Source: Stenotrophomonas tumulicola
Lineage (GTDB): Bacteria; Pseudomonadota; Gammaproteobacteria; Xanthomonadales; Xanthomonadaceae
Direction: 5' to 3'
Assembly: GCF_014117215.1 (NCBI RefSeq)
Contig: NZ_JACGXS010000005.1
Coordinates: 124,001 to 188,000, forward strand
DNA length: 64,000 nucleotides
Position 1 is the stretch's first letter. Every line of letters starts with the position of its first letter. The position numbers were made by a program, and so were the translations under genes. The notes beneath the pieces were generated by a model that saw only the letters and a list, made by a program, of their open reading frames with translations, was not told the DNA's origin and ran no database searches. Shown piece after piece: positions 34,202 through 43,881 of the stretch.

Positions 34202-36112
34202 ATGAATAAAGGGCTCCGTGGCGTGATGCGTCCGCTCAGGTATCTGTCCACCGCACTGCTGGCCCTGGCCAGCAGTTCGGCCATGGCACTGGGCCTGGGC
34301 GACATCCGCGTGTTTTCCAAGCCTGGGCAGCCGTTGCTGGCCGAGATCCCGGTCATTTCCGCTGATCCTTCGGAACTGCAGAACCTGCGTGTCGGTTTGG
34401 CTTCTCCGGTTACCTTCGAACGCGTGGGCCTGCAGCGTCCGGTCGGCCTGGTCAGCGAACTGCAGTTCGAACTGACCCGCAATGCGCAGGGCAGGGCCGT
34501 GGTGCGGGTGACCTCGCAGACGCCGGTGGATACACCGTCACTGGCCTTCCTGATCGAAGCCGATTGGGGCAAGGGGCGGCTGGTGCGCGAGTATTCGGCG
34601 CTGGTCGATGCGCCGAACCGGGCGCTGGCGGTGAACGAGCCGGAGATAGTTGCACCGGCCGGGGCAATGTCCAACGCCATCGTGCGCGAAGCGCAGGCAA
34701 CGGATGCAGCGCCTGTGCAGGACACCGCCACGGCACCGCCGGCCGGGCGCACCGACGCCGCAGCCGCGCAACCTGCCGCAGCGGCGTCGCCCGTGGTACC
34801 TGCCGGCGATGGCGCTGCCGTCGTGCGCAGGGGCCAGACCTTGTCGGAGATTGCACAGACCCTGGCGCGCAGCCAGCAGGTCGGCCGCGACCGCGCGATG
34901 ATCGCGCTGCTGCGTGCCAACCCGGAAGCGTTCATCCGCGGCAACATCAACCTGCTCAAGGAGGGCGCCGTGCTGCGCATGCCGGATGCGTCCGAACTGG
35001 CTGCAGTGGAGGCCAGTGAAGCGGCGGCCATGGTGCGCGAACACACGGCGCAATGGCGTCAATCACGCACCATCCCGCAGCCGGCGAACGCGCAGGCACC
35101 AGCGGCACCGATGGCGGCGACCGCCACGGCGAAGGCACAGGCGGCCGATGGCGCACGCCTGGAGATCGCTCCGGCGGTGGCGGCAATGGCCACAACGGCC
35201 GGCACAACCACCGGTACCGGTGAGGGAAGCGAGGGTGACATGCTGGGCAATGAACAACTGCGTCAGGCAAGGGAAGACGTCGCCACGCGCGATGCTGAAA
35301 TCGACGAATTGAAGCAACGGGTGGCGGAACTGGAAACGCTGCAGACCCGCCAGCAGGCCCTGGTGGAGCTGAAAGATACGGAACTGGCTGCGGTGCAGTC
35401 GCGGCTGGGCCAGGTGCCTGCGGAACGCGATGCATCCGGGCCCTGGTACTGGCTTGGCCTGCCACTGATCCTGCTGGCCGCGCTGGGCTGGTGGCTGTCG
35501 CGCCGTCGCCGGCCGTCGCCGCTGCCCCCGCTGCGACGCGACGACCATGATGACAGCGCACTGTCGACCAGCCTGCCTGCGGGCGCGGGGCTGGACGTAC
35601 TGGCCGAACGAGCCCCCTGGAATGATGATGTCGTCCCCGATGCCCTGCCGGAAGAGGCTCCGCAGGAGATTGGAAGTCCAGGCACAGGCGCGGACGTGTC
35701 GTCGCCGCAGGCGTTGCCACCCACTTCGCGCGCGGGCGAGTCCATGCAGGCCTCGGCTCCGGCGGAGCCGGTGATCGAAACGCCGTGGGTTGCCGCCGAC
35801 GAGGGCCTGCACGGACTGGATCCGGTGCCGTCCTATGCGCGTGAGGCCGAACAGCAGGATGCCTATCGCGGCGTGTTCGAGCTGCCTGCCGAAGAGGATG
35901 GAGGCATCCCGGACCGGGCGACCTCGACGTCGGCCGACGACGTATCCGAACGCACGTCCAACCCGGCCGGGCATGACCGCCTGGAGCTGGCGATCGCCTA
36001 TCTCGACCTGGGCGATGCGCAGACTGCACGTGCCCTGCTGCAGGAAGTGGTTAGTGCCGACGATCCGCACCTGCAGGCACAGGCGCGTGAACTACTGGCC
36101 AGGCTGGGCTGA
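34202..36112 (+). CDS. fimV: FimV-family motility/peptidoglycan-binding membrane protein
   Basis: A 636-residue protein with the FimV layout: signal peptide (to about residue 30, SSAMALG), the conserved N-terminal region LGDIRVFSKPGQPLLAEIPV, a LysM domain (VVRRGQTLSEIAQTLARSQQ to EGAVLRMP, about 205-265), a coiled coil (about 355-405), one membrane helix (WYWLGLPLILLAALGWWL), a long acidic cytoplasmic part, and the C-terminal FimV/TPR motif (ELAIAYLDLGDAQTARALLQ). FimV organises type IV pili and polar proteins at the cell pole. It is shorter than the 900-residue Pseudomonas protein. ATG 34202 gives the signal peptide. Confidence 0.9.
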   Translation: MNKGLRGVMRPLRYLSTALLALASSSAMALGLGDIRVFSKPGQPLLAEIPVISADPSELQNLRVGLASPVTFERVGLQRPVGLVSELQFELTRNAQGRAVVRVTSQTPVDTPSLAFLIEADWGKGRLVREYSALVDAPNRALAVNEPEIVAPAGAMSNAIVREAQATDAAPVQDTATAPPAGRTDAAAAQPAAAASPVVPAGDGAAVVRRGQTLSEIAQTLARSQQVGRDRAMIALLRANPEAFIRGNINLLKEGAVLRMPDASELAAVEASEAAAMVREHTAQWRQSRTIPQPANAQAPAAPMAATATAKAQAADGARLEIAPAVAAMATTAGTTTGTGEGSEGDMLGNEQLRQAREDVATRDAEIDELKQRVAELETLQTRQQALVELKDTELAAVQSRLGQVPAERDASGPWYWLGLPLILLAALGWWLSRRRRPSPLPPLRRDDHDDSALSTSLPAGAGLDVLAERAPWNDDVVPDALPEEAPQEIGSPGTGADVSSPQALPPTSRAGESMQASAPAEPVIETPWVAADEGLHGLDPVPSYAREAEQQDAYRGVFELPAEEDGGIPDRATSTSADDVSERTSNPAGHDRLELAIAYLDLGDAQTARALLQEVVSADDPHLQAQARELLARLG

Positions 36113-36147
36113 CCTGCTCGATTCGAGCCGACTGACACGGAGCGCAC

Positions 36148-36510
36148 ATGCACCACGACAACCGCATCGATTACGTTGAGTTCGCTTCGCAGGATCCAGC
36201 CGCCAGCCGTGCCTTTTTCGAGACGGTGTTTGCTTGGACGTTCCAGGACTATGGCCCGGACTACACCGCGTTCGACGACGGGCGCCTGCAGGGTGGCTTC
36301 TTCCGTGGCAAACCACGCGGTGCCGACGATGGCGCGCCCCTGCTGGTGCTGTATGCCGACAGGCTGCAGCCGGTGCTGGAGGCCGTACTCGCCGCCGGCG
36401 GGGCGATCCTCAAGCCGGTATTTCCGTTCCCCGGCGGCAGTCGCTTCCAGTTTCGTGAGCCCGGCGGCAACGAGCTGGCTGTCTGGTCCGAGCGCGACCT
36501 GGCCGGCTGA
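36148..36510 (+). CDS. VOC-family (glyoxalase/bleomycin-resistance-like) protein
   Basis: A 120-residue single-unit vicinal-oxygen-chelate protein. The two beta-alpha-beta-beta-beta halves start at IDYVEFASQDPAASRAFFETVF and at LQPVLEAVLAAGGAILKP; FRFREPGGNELAVWSE-like ending (FQFREPGGNELAVW) is typical and includes the metal-ligand Glu position. It is of the small type often annotated as glyoxalase-like or enzyme-related. Substrate unknown. It lies between fimV and truA with a 35-base gap upstream. Confidence 0.85.
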   Translation: MHHDNRIDYVEFASQDPAASRAFFETVFAWTFQDYGPDYTAFDDGRLQGGFFRGKPRGADDGAPLLVLYADRLQPVLEAVLAAGGAILKPVFPFPGGSRFQFREPGGNELAVWSERDLAG

Positions 36511-36584
36511 AGCCGGGGCGGCATGGCGACCGCCCCCCTGGGCGGTGCGCTGCGCCTCCTTCATTGCAGATATCGAGGTAGTAC

Positions 36585-37355
36585 ATGCGTTATGCGCTGG
36601 GCGTCGAGTACGACGGTAGCGATTTCAGGGGCTGGCAGCACCTGGGAGAGGGTGGGCCGAGCGTGCAGGCCGCCCTGGAAAAAGCGCTTTCATCGGTGGC
36701 CGATTCGCCGGTGAAGGTGGTCTGTGCCGGACGTACCGATGCCGGTGTGCATGGCGAATGCCAGGTCGTGCATTTCGACAGCGAGGCCGAGCGCGATCCG
36801 CGCGGCTGGACGCTGGGCGTCACTGCACGCCTGCCACGATCGGTGGCCGTGCGCTGGTGCACGCCGGTGGCAGATGATTTCCATGCGCGGTTTTCGGCGC
36901 GGGCCCGGCGCTATCGCTATCGGTTGCTCAACCGCCAGGTGCGTCCGGCGCTGTACCGGCAGACATTGAGCTGGGAGCGTCGCGAGCTGGATGCGGTACG
37001 CATGCACTCAGCCGGGCAGGCCCTGTTGGGAGAGAACGACTTCAGTGCCTTTCGCAGCATCCAGTGCCAGGCGTTGCACGCGCGGCGCGAGCTGCAGTCG
37101 CTGCAGGTCAGCCGCAGTGGCGAGGTGGTCGAGGTGTCGGTGCAGGCCAATGCATTCCTTCATCACATGGTTCGCAATATCGTGGGCTCGCTGATCCTGG
37201 TTGGCAGTGGAGAGCGCCCGGTCGACTGGATGGGCGAGCTGCTGGCAGGCCGCGATCGCACCGTCGCCGGCCCTACCGCACCGCCGCAGGGCCTGGTGTT
37301 CCTGGGACCGCTGTATCCCGACAACTGGCAACTGCCTGCTGAGGTCACCCTATGA
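36585..37355 (+). CDS. truA: tRNA pseudouridine(38-40) synthase TruA
   Basis: A 256-residue pseudouridine synthase that modifies U38-U40 in the anticodon arm of many tRNAs. The catalytic Asp is in [35 protein letters not shown] and the C-terminal [17 protein letters not shown] are further TruA blocks. The stop overlaps the trpF ATG by 4 bases. truA-trpF after fimV is a conserved order in gammaproteobacteria. Confidence 0.96.
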   Translation: MRYALGVEYDGSDFRGWQHLGEGGPSVQAALEKALSSVADSPVKVVCAGRTDAGVHGECQVVHFDSEAERDPRGWTLGVTARLPRSVAVRWCTPVADDFHARFSARARRYRYRLLNRQVRPALYRQTLSWERRELDAVRMHSAGQALLGENDFSAFRSIQCQALHARRELQSLQVSRSGEVVEVSVQANAFLHHMVRNIVGSLILVGSGERPVDWMGELLAGRDRTVAGPTAPPQGLVFLGPLYPDNWQLPAEVTL

Positions 37356-38008
37356 GCCGCTCGTACTACCGCACCCGGATCAAGTTCTGTGGCATGACCC
37401 GTGCCGGCGATGTGCGCCTGGCCGGCGAACTGGGCGTGGACGCGGTGGGTTTCATCTTCGCCCGCGAAAGCAAGCGTCGCGTGGCACCGGCTGAAGCGCG
37501 CGCGATGCGCCAGGCCATTGCGCCGATGGTGGATGTGGTCGCCCTGTTCCGTGACAACACCCGTGAGGAAGTACGTGAGGTGCTGCGCACGGTGCGACCG
37601 ACGCTGCTGCAGTTCCATGGTGATGAAGACGAAGGGTTCTGCCGCAGCTTCAACATGCCCTACCTGAAGGCCATTGCCATGGGCGGGCGCGAAGAGGCCA
37701 CGGCGCGCACGCTGCAACTGCGCTATCCCAGTGCCGCAGGTTTCCTGTTCGACAGCCACGCCCCCGGCGGTGGCGGCGGCACCGGCGTGGCATTCGACTG
37801 GACGCGCATACCTACGGGGCTGCATCGCCCTTTCCTGCTGGCCGGCGGGCTGACGCCGGAAAACGTGTATGACGCCGCGTTGGCGACGTTGCCGTGGGGC
37901 GTGGATGTGTCCAGTGGCATAGAGAGCGAGCCGGGCATCAAGGACGGATACCTGATGCGCACGTTCGTCGAGGAAGTGCGTCGCGCCGACTGCGCCGTGC
38001 TGGACTGA
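37352..38008 (+). CDS. trpF: Phosphoribosylanthranilate isomerase
   Basis: A 218-residue TIM-barrel enzyme of tryptophan synthesis. The catalytic Cys is in [10 protein letters not shown] near the N-terminus and the general-acid Asp in the [12 protein letters not shown] region, with the phosphate-binding loop [10 protein letters not shown]. It isomerises phosphoribosylanthranilate to CdRP. The start overlaps truA. Unlike the usual trpF-trpB-trpA run, a repeat cluster and a divergent regulator gene lie between trpF and trpBA here. Confidence 0.96.
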   Translation: MSRSYYRTRIKFCGMTRAGDVRLAGELGVDAVGFIFARESKRRVAPAEARAMRQAIAPMVDVVALFRDNTREEVREVLRTVRPTLLQFHGDEDEGFCRSFNMPYLKAIAMGGREEATARTLQLRYPSAAGFLFDSHAPGGGGGTGVAFDWTRIPTGLHRPFLLAGGLTPENVYDAALATLPWGVDVSSGIESEPGIKDGYLMRTFVEEVRRADCAVLD

Positions 38009-38061
38009 CGTCCAGGCGGCGCTGGTGGGGTGCCCGGTTGGATCCGGGCGGCCGCTGCGCT

Positions 38062-38193
38062 CGCCGGGCATGGCCCGGCGCTACCCCAATGGTCGGGTAT
38101 GGCCCGGCGGTACCCGAATGGCCGGGCGCATGGCCCGGCGGTACCTCAATGGCTGGGCATGGCCCGGCGTTGCCCCAATGGCCCGGCGTTACC
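38062..38193. repeat. Five-unit tandem array of GTAG-type repeats (SMAG-like)
   Basis: Units at 38062-38084, 38091-38113, 38120-38144, 38151-38173 and a half unit at 38180-38193 follow at about 30-base spacing, separated by CCAATG or similar. The first is a perfect stem CGCCGGGC/GCCCGGCG ending CTAC; the others decay step by step (GTAC, TTGC, TTAC ends). The last half unit contributes the TAA stop codon of the LysR gene on the minus strand (38189-38191). Confidence 0.85.
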
Positions 38194-39076
38194 TCAACTG
38201 TGCCGTCAACCAGTCGGCCAAAGCGTCCACGCGCGGATCGGTACGCCCTGCGGGCCGCGCCAGCACCCATTGGCCGCCGGTGGCGGCGAAGCCCCACGGC
38301 GCCAGCAGGCGCCCGTCGGCCAGGTCTTCGGCGACCAGTGGCTCTGGCGCGATCGCCACGCCCAGCCCGGCCACCGCTGCCTCGAGCAGGTAGTACAGGT
38401 GCTCGAAGCCCTGTCCGGGGTGCAGTGAATCCGGTTCCAGGTGATGCGCGGCGGCCCATGCTGGCCAGGCCTGTGGCCGTGAGGTGGTGTGCAGCAAGGG
38501 CTGTTGCTGCAGGGCGCGTGGCGGCTGGTCCTGCAGCAGCGCGGCGCCGGGATGGCGTGGTGCCACCACGGCGCCGACCCGCTCCGGGGCCAGTTCGATC
38601 ACCTGCCAGCCAGCCGGCCACGGCGGCTCGGCCAGCAGCAACACCGCGTCCAGTTGTGCCTGTTCGGCGCTGAAGCTGCCGTCCAATGCGGACCAGTGCA
38701 CGGTCAGTGCCGGCAGCGCCTGTTGCAGCAAGGGCAGCCGGGGGATCATCCAGCGCGCCAGCACGCTGCTGCTGCAGCCAAGCACCAGCGCGTCGTGGCG
38801 CAGCGGCCGTTGCAGCTCCGCCACCGCTTCGCGGAGTCGCCTGAATGCTTCGCTGCAGGCGGCATGCAGGGTCTGGCCGGCCGTGCTCAGTCGCAACCCG
38901 CGCCCCTCGCGTTCGAACAGCACCACCTCCAGGCTGGCTTCCAGCTGCTTGACCTGGCGGCTGACGGCGCCATGGGTGACATGCAGTTCCCGTGCAGCGC
39001 GTCCGACGCCACCGAGCCGGGCGGTGGCTTCGAAGGCCCGGAGCGCATTCAAGGGCGGAAGAAAAGGCGTTTTCAT
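38189..39076 (-). CDS. trpI: LysR-family regulator, TrpI-like
   Basis: A 295-residue LysR-type regulator. The winged HTH is at the N-terminus ([20 protein letters not shown], then [17 protein letters not shown]), followed by the effector domain. The start of that domain, [20 protein letters not shown], closely resembles Pseudomonas TrpI, the indoleglycerol-phosphate-responsive activator of trpBA, and the gene is divergent from trpB as in Pseudomonas. The symbol is given on these two grounds; a GcvA-like regulator is the alternative. Its stop codon lies within a repeat unit, so the last few residues may differ between strains. Confidence 0.8.
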   Translation of the reverse strand: MKTPFLPPLNALRAFEATARLGGVGRAARELHVTHGAVSRQVKQLEASLEVVLFEREGRGLRLSTAGQTLHAACSEAFRRLREAVAELQRPLRHDALVLGCSSSVLARWMIPRLPLLQQALPALTVHWSALDGSFSAEQAQLDAVLLLAEPPWPAGWQVIELAPERVGAVVAPRHPGAALLQDQPPRALQQQPLLHTTSRPQAWPAWAAAHHLEPDSLHPGQGFEHLYYLLEAAVAGLGVAIAPEPLVAEDLADGRLLAPWGFAATGGQWVLARPAGRTDPRVDALADWLTAQLR

Positions 39077-39087
39077 GTGAGAAATAC

Positions 39088-39116
39088 TGACATGTCATGC
39101 CGGAAATATCGATATT
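39088..39116. promoter_or_regulatory. Two palindromes in the trpI-trpB spacer (putative LysR operators)
   Basis: The 96-base divergent spacer contains two perfect palindromes: TGACATGTCA (39088-39097) and AATATCGATATT (39105-39116). The second is strikingly AT-rich for this genome. LysR regulators bind short interrupted palindromes beside their own gene, so these are good operator candidates; which is the activation and which the recognition site is not clear. Confidence 0.6.
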
Positions 39117-39172
39117 CGCCACCGGAAGCGTGCGCTAGAGTATCCATCCACCTGCTTGATCCGGTTGCTGCC

Positions 39173-40390
39173 ATGTCGTTGCCCCCCATCGCCGATTTCC
39201 ACGCCTATCCCGATGCCCGCGGTCATTTCGGCCGCTATGGCGGCAGCTTCGTTGCTGAAACCCTGGTCGGGCCGCTGCAGGAACTGGCCGCCGCCTACGA
39301 CCAGGCCCGCCAGGATCCCGCCTTCATCGCCGAGTACGACCACGATCTTGCGCATTATGTCGGCCGGCCGAGCCCGATCTACCACGCCCGGCGGCTCAGC
39401 GACCATGTCGGCGGCGCGCAGATCCTGCTCAAGCGCGAGGACCTGAACCACACCGGCGCGCACAAGATCAACAACACCATCGGCCAGGCCCTTCTGGCCG
39501 CGCGGATGGGCAAGAAGCGCATTATCGCCGAGACCGGCGCCGGGCAGCATGGCGTGGCCAGTGCCACGGTGGCCGCGCGGCTGGGCCTGGAATGCGTGGT
39601 GTACATGGGCGCCACCGATATCGAACGGCAGAAGATCAATGTCTACCGGATGAAGCTGCTGGGTGCGACCGTGGTGCCGGTGACCTCTGGATCGGCCACG
39701 CTGAAGGATGCGCTCAACGAGGCGATGCGTGACTGGGTGACCAACGTGCAGGACACGTTCTACATCATCGGCACGGTCGCCGGTCCGGATCCGTATCCGC
39801 GCATGGTGCGTGACTTCAATGCCATCGTCGGCCGCGAAGCACGCGAACAGATGCTGCAGGAATACGGGCGCCTGCCTGACGCGCTGACCGCATGCGTCGG
39901 TGGCGGCAGCAACGCCATCGGCCTGTTCCATGCATTCCTCAACGACCGCCAGGTGCAGATTTTCGGCGCCGAAGCGGCGGGCGACGGCATCGACAGCGGA
40001 CGTCATGCCGCCTCCATCGCGGCTGGCCGTCCCGGCGTGCTGCATGGCAATCGCACCTATGTGCTGTGCGACGACGATGGCCAGATCATCGAAACCCATT
40101 CGGTGTCGGCCGGGCTGGATTATCCGGGGGTCGGTCCGGAACATGCGTTTCTCGCCGACAGCGGTCGTGCGACCTACCTGGGCATCACCGACGATGAAGC
40201 ACTGCAGGCATTCCACCTGCTGGCCCGCACCGAGGGCATCCTGGCCGCGCTGGAATCCAGCCATGCGCTCGCGCAGGCCATCAAGCTGGCCCGCGAGCGG
40301 CCGCGCGACCAACTGGTGCTGTGCAACCTGTCCGGCCGCGGTGACAAGGACGTGCATACGATTGCCGCACGCGAAGGCCTGATCCTGTGA
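39173..40390 (+). CDS. trpB: Tryptophan synthase beta chain
   Basis: A 405-residue PLP enzyme that joins indole and serine. The PLP lysine is in [11 protein letters not shown], the phosphate loop is [10 protein letters not shown], and EDLNHTG and [13 protein letters not shown] are further TrpB blocks. The ATG at 39173 matches the family N-terminus ([23 protein letters not shown], in parts); the frame stays open far upstream only across the regulator gene. It is followed by trpA after 57 bases. Confidence 0.97.
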   Translation: MSLPPIADFHAYPDARGHFGRYGGSFVAETLVGPLQELAAAYDQARQDPAFIAEYDHDLAHYVGRPSPIYHARRLSDHVGGAQILLKREDLNHTGAHKINNTIGQALLAARMGKKRIIAETGAGQHGVASATVAARLGLECVVYMGATDIERQKINVYRMKLLGATVVPVTSGSATLKDALNEAMRDWVTNVQDTFYIIGTVAGPDPYPRMVRDFNAIVGREAREQMLQEYGRLPDALTACVGGGSNAIGLFHAFLNDRQVQIFGAEAAGDGIDSGRHAASIAAGRPGVLHGNRTYVLCDDDGQIIETHSVSAGLDYPGVGPEHAFLADSGRATYLGITDDEALQAFHLLARTEGILAALESSHALAQAIKLARERPRDQLVLCNLSGRGDKDVHTIAAREGLIL

Positions 40391-40447
40391 GCCATGCCCA
40401 GCGTGTCCGGCTTGTCCCTGTAAAAATGATCGAAGGAAGTGCCTGAG

Positions 40448-41257
40448 ATGCCTGTGTCCCGACTTGATGCCTGTTTCCATGCCCTGCGCGAACAGGGGCG
40501 CAAGGCGCTCATTCCGTTCATCACCGCTGGTGACCCGTCGCTGGAAGCTACCGTGCCAGTGATGCAGGCACTGGTGGAGGCGGGTGCCGACGTGATCGAG
40601 CTGGGCGTGCCGTTCTCTGATCCGATGGCCGATGGGCCCACCATCCAGCGCAGTTCCGAGCGCGCGCTGGCGCGTGGCGCAGGCCTGCGTTACGTACTGC
40701 AGGCGGTAGCGACGTTCCGCGAGCGTGATGCCACCACGCCGGTGGTGCTGATGGGATACCTGAACCCGGTGGAGATCCACGGTTACGAACGTTTCGCCAG
40801 CGAGGCGGTGGCCGCCGGCGTGGACGGCATCCTGCTGGTGGACCTGCCGCCGGAAGAAGCCGATGAGGCCAAGCTGGCATTCGACGCCGCCGGGTTGGCG
40901 CTGGTGCTGCTGGCGTCGCCGACCACCAGTGACACGCGTGCCGATGCGTTGCTCGGGCTGGCCCGCGGTTACCTGTACTACGTCAGCTTTGCTGGCGTGA
41001 CCGGTGCCTCCGAACGCCTGGACAGTGATGCGGCAAGCGCGCGGCTGCAGGCGTTGCGTGCACGCGCCAAGGTTCCGGTGGTGGCGGGGTTCGGGATCAA
41101 GGATGCCGCCAGCGCGGCGGCGATGGCGCGCCAGGCCGACGGCGTGGTGGTTGGCAGCGCGCTGGTATCGGTGCTGGCCGAGGCGGAGTCGGTGGAAGCG
41201 GCCACACGGGCTGCAACGGCATTCCTGGCGCCGCTGCGGCAGGCCCTGGACCGCTGA
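40448..41257 (+). CDS. trpA: Tryptophan synthase alpha chain
   Basis: A 269-residue TIM-barrel protein that cleaves indole-3-glycerol phosphate and passes indole to TrpB. The catalytic Glu and Asp are in VIELGVPFSDPMADGP and in VDLPPEEADE; the phosphate loop is VVAGFGIKDA. ATG 40448 has GGAAG about 9 bases upstream; an in-frame GTG at 40439 is less likely. After it comes a 255-base spacer and accD. Confidence 0.97.
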   Translation: MPVSRLDACFHALREQGRKALIPFITAGDPSLEATVPVMQALVEAGADVIELGVPFSDPMADGPTIQRSSERALARGAGLRYVLQAVATFRERDATTPVVLMGYLNPVEIHGYERFASEAVAAGVDGILLVDLPPEEADEAKLAFDAAGLALVLLASPTTSDTRADALLGLARGYLYYVSFAGVTGASERLDSDAASARLQALRARAKVPVVAGFGIKDAASAAAMARQADGVVVGSALVSVLAEAESVEAATRAATAFLAPLRQALDR

Positions 41258-41314
41258 GCCGGCTGGACGACATCGCGTTGCCGGGCCCCGTTGCCCTGGG
41301 TCCGGTGACCGATG

Positions 41315-41370
41315 GTAGCGGCCGGCCATGCCCGTCACACGGAAGGCAGCGGCTCATGGACCCGCTCTAC
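41315..41370. repeat. Degenerate inverted pair of GTAG-type repeats
   Basis: A weak unit starting GTAG at 41315 (GTAGCGGCCGGCCATGCCCG) faces a better one at 41348-41370 (stem AGCGGCTC/GACCCGCT around ATG, ending CTAC). The second is nearly the same as the unit before fimV at 34144. They occupy the middle of the 255-base trpA-accD spacer, in which no other feature was seen. Confidence 0.6.
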
Positions 41371-41512
41371 CCGATGTCCCGAACGTACGTACCAGCATGG
41401 TTTTTCACCGTGCCTGTACGCTGCAGCGGGGGGTGCACGGGCGGGGAAAGCCTGAGCTAGACTGTCCGCCTTTGCGGCCGTCGGGCCGCCCTGAACGGAA
41501 GTAGCAACCCGC

Positions 41513-42388
41513 ATGAGTTGGCTCAGCAAGTTGATGCCGTCTGGCATCCGCACCGACAATGTCCCCAGCAAGAAGCGCAGCGTCCCCGAGGGCCTGTGGG
41601 AGAAGTGCAGCAGCTGTGGCAGCGCGCTTTACCGCCCGGAGCTGGAAGCGAACCTGGAAGTCTGCCCCAAGTGCGGCCACCACATGGCGATCCGCGCACG
41701 TGCGCGCCTGGCGGCCCTGTTCGATGACGGCAGCACCACGGAGATCGCCGCGCGCCTGGGACCGAACGACCTGCTCAAGTTCAAGGACCAGAAGAAGTAC
41801 GCCGAGCGGATCAAGATCGCGCAGAAGAACACTGGCGAATATGACGCGCTGATTGCCATGCGCGGCCTGCTCAAGGGCCGTCCATTGGTCGCCTCCTCGT
41901 TTGATTTCGCCTTCATGGGCGGTTCGATGGGGTCGGTGGTCGGCGAGCGTTTCGCGCTGGCGGCAGAAACCGCGCTGGAGATCGGTGCACCTTATGTGTG
42001 CTTCTCAGCCAGCGGCGGCGCGCGCATGCAGGAAGGCCTGTTCTCGTTGATGCAGATGGCCAAGACCTCGGCGGCGCTGGGCAAGCTGCGTGAAGCCGGC
42101 CTGCCGTACATCTCCGTGCTGACCCATCCGACTACCGGTGGCGTATCGGCGTCCTTTGCGATGCTGGGCGACATCAACATTGCCGAGCCGCAGGCGCTGA
42201 TCGGCTTTGCCGGCCCACGCGTGATCGAGCAGACCGTGCGCGAGAAGCTGCCCGAAGGCTTCCAGCGCTCCGAATTCCTGCTCGAACACGGCGCCATCGA
42301 CCAGATCTGTGACCGCCGCGAACTGCGCGACCGCCTGTCCGAACTGCTGGCCATGCTGCGTCGCGAACCTGCGTCCGCGGCGTCCTGA
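41513..42388 (+). CDS. accD: Acetyl-CoA carboxylase carboxyltransferase subunit beta
   Basis: A 291-residue AccD. The N-terminal zinc ribbon (Cys32, Cys35, Cys51, Cys54 in KCSSCG and VCPKCG) is followed by the crotonase-fold transferase domain with [20 protein letters not shown] and [15 protein letters not shown]. With AccA it moves CO2 from biotin to acetyl-CoA, starting fatty-acid synthesis. Its stop overlaps the glmM ATG (TGATG). In Pseudomonas accD is followed by folC; here glmM takes that place. Confidence 0.97.
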   Translation: MSWLSKLMPSGIRTDNVPSKKRSVPEGLWEKCSSCGSALYRPELEANLEVCPKCGHHMAIRARARLAALFDDGSTTEIAARLGPNDLLKFKDQKKYAERIKIAQKNTGEYDALIAMRGLLKGRPLVASSFDFAFMGGSMGSVVGERFALAAETALEIGAPYVCFSASGGARMQEGLFSLMQMAKTSAALGKLREAGLPYISVLTHPTTGGVSASFAMLGDINIAEPQALIGFAGPRVIEQTVREKLPEGFQRSEFLLEHGAIDQICDRRELRDRLSELLAMLRREPASAAS

Positions 42389-43752
42389 TGGGGACGCGCA
42401 AGTACTTTGGTACCGATGGCATCCGTGGCCGCGTCGGCGAAGGCGTGATCTCGGCCGATTTCGTGCTGCGCCTGGGCAATGCCTTCGGCCGCGTGCTGGT
42501 GGCCCAGCGCCGCAGCGATGCCCGGCGTCCGGTGGTGGTGATCGGCAAGGACACCCGTATTTCCGGCTACATGTTCGAGGCGGCGCTGGAGGCCGGCCTG
42601 GTCGCGGCAGGCGTGGACGTGCAGTTGCTGGGGCCGATGCCCACGCCAGCAGTCGCTTTCCTGAGCCGCACGCTGGGCGCGGATGCCGGCATCGTCATCA
42701 GTGCCTCGCACAACCCGCACCACGACAACGGCATCAAGTTCTTCTCCGCGCAGGGTGAGAAGCTCGATGACCGCACCGAACTGGCGCTGGAAGCGGAGAT
42801 CGATGCGCCGTTCGCCACCGCTGAATCGGAGAAGCTTGGCAAGGCCATGCGCGCGCGCGAGGCGATCGGCCGCTATATCGAATTCTGCAAGGCCAGCGTG
42901 CCACGCAGCTTCGACCTGCGAGGCATGCGCCTGGTGCTGGACTGCGCGCACGGTGCCACCTACCACATCGCGCCCCTGCTGTTCCGCGAGCTGGGCGCGG
43001 AGGTGATCGACATCGGCACCAGCCCGAACGGGCTCAACATCAACGATGGCGTCGGTTCGACCCACATCGACAACCTGGCGGCCAAGGTGCGTGAAACCGG
43101 CGCTGACCTGGGCATCGCCTTCGATGGCGACGGCGACCGCGTGCTGATGGCCGATGACCAGGGGAACCCGGTCGACGGCGACGACCTGCTCTACATCCTG
43201 GCCAGGTCCTGGCAGGCGGAAGGGCGGCTGCACGGTCCGGTGGTGGGTACCCTGATGACCAATTTCGGCCTGGAACAGGCCCTGGCTGGCCTGCAGATTC
43301 CGTTCGTGCGCAGCAACGTCGGTGACCGCTATGTACACCAGGCGTTGATCGAAGGCGGTGGCGTGCTCGGTGGGGAAACCTCCGGCCACCTGCTGTGCCT
43401 GGACCGTGCGACCACCGGTGATGCCATCGTCAGCGCCCTGCAGGTACTGGTGGCGCTGCGCAATGCCGGCCACAGCCTGCGCCAGGCACTGCAGCCGCTG
43501 GCCAAGGTGCCGCAGAAGACGGTCAACGTGCGCCTGGGCACGGCGTCGGCGAAAGCCACCGTGCAGGCGGGCAGCGTGCAGGATGCGTTGCGCCAGGCGC
43601 AGCAGGCCGTGGCCGGGCGCGGACGCGCGTTCCTGCGTCCATCGGGTACCGAGCCTGTGGTGCGGGTGACGGTAGAGGCCGACGAGGCCGGACTGATGCA
43701 GGACACGCTGGACCGGCTGTCGACTGCAGTAAAAGCCGCCGCCGCCGCGTAG
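42388..43752 (+). CDS. glmM: Phosphoglucosamine mutase
   Basis: A 454-residue alpha-D-phosphohexomutase that turns glucosamine-6-phosphate into glucosamine-1-phosphate for peptidoglycan and LPS. The phosphoserine is Ser107 in [15 protein letters not shown], the Mg2+ loop is [10 protein letters not shown], the sugar loop GGETSGH and the phosphate-binding loop [13 protein letters not shown]. It begins [13 protein letters not shown] as expected. Translation is probably coupled to accD. Confidence 0.97.
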   Translation: MGTRKYFGTDGIRGRVGEGVISADFVLRLGNAFGRVLVAQRRSDARRPVVVIGKDTRISGYMFEAALEAGLVAAGVDVQLLGPMPTPAVAFLSRTLGADAGIVISASHNPHHDNGIKFFSAQGEKLDDRTELALEAEIDAPFATAESEKLGKAMRAREAIGRYIEFCKASVPRSFDLRGMRLVLDCAHGATYHIAPLLFRELGAEVIDIGTSPNGLNINDGVGSTHIDNLAAKVRETGADLGIAFDGDGDRVLMADDQGNPVDGDDLLYILARSWQAEGRLHGPVVGTLMTNFGLEQALAGLQIPFVRSNVGDRYVHQALIEGGGVLGGETSGHLLCLDRATTGDAIVSALQVLVALRNAGHSLRQALQPLAKVPQKTVNVRLGTASAKATVQAGSVQDALRQAQQAVAGRGRAFLRPSGTEPVVRVTVEADEAGLMQDTLDRLSTAVKAAAAA

Positions 43753-43773
43753 GCGGTAGCGGAGCGGGGTGGT

Positions 43774-43790
43774 GCCGGGCGATGCCCGGC
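43774..43790. repeat. Single REP-like palindrome after glmM
   Basis: GCCGGGC and GCCCGGC form a perfect 7-base stem around GAT, 21 bases past the glmM stop. It has the stem of the GTAG-type repeats but lacks a clear GTAG end. It may serve as the end of the accD-glmM message. A 129-base spacer leads to the next gene. Confidence 0.6.
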
Positions 43791-43881
43791 GGGCTGCTGG
43801 CGCACCCTGCCTGATCTGTCACAATGTCCAGCCGGACCGCCGAGCGCTCCGGACCGTTCATTTGACCAGCCAGGACATGTT

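Noticed and set aside
38062..38193. Regularly spaced repeats resembling a CRISPR array
   Set aside because: The repeated part is a short palindrome of about 23 bases, spacers are about 6 bases and nearly identical, and no cas gene is near; it is a REP-type array.
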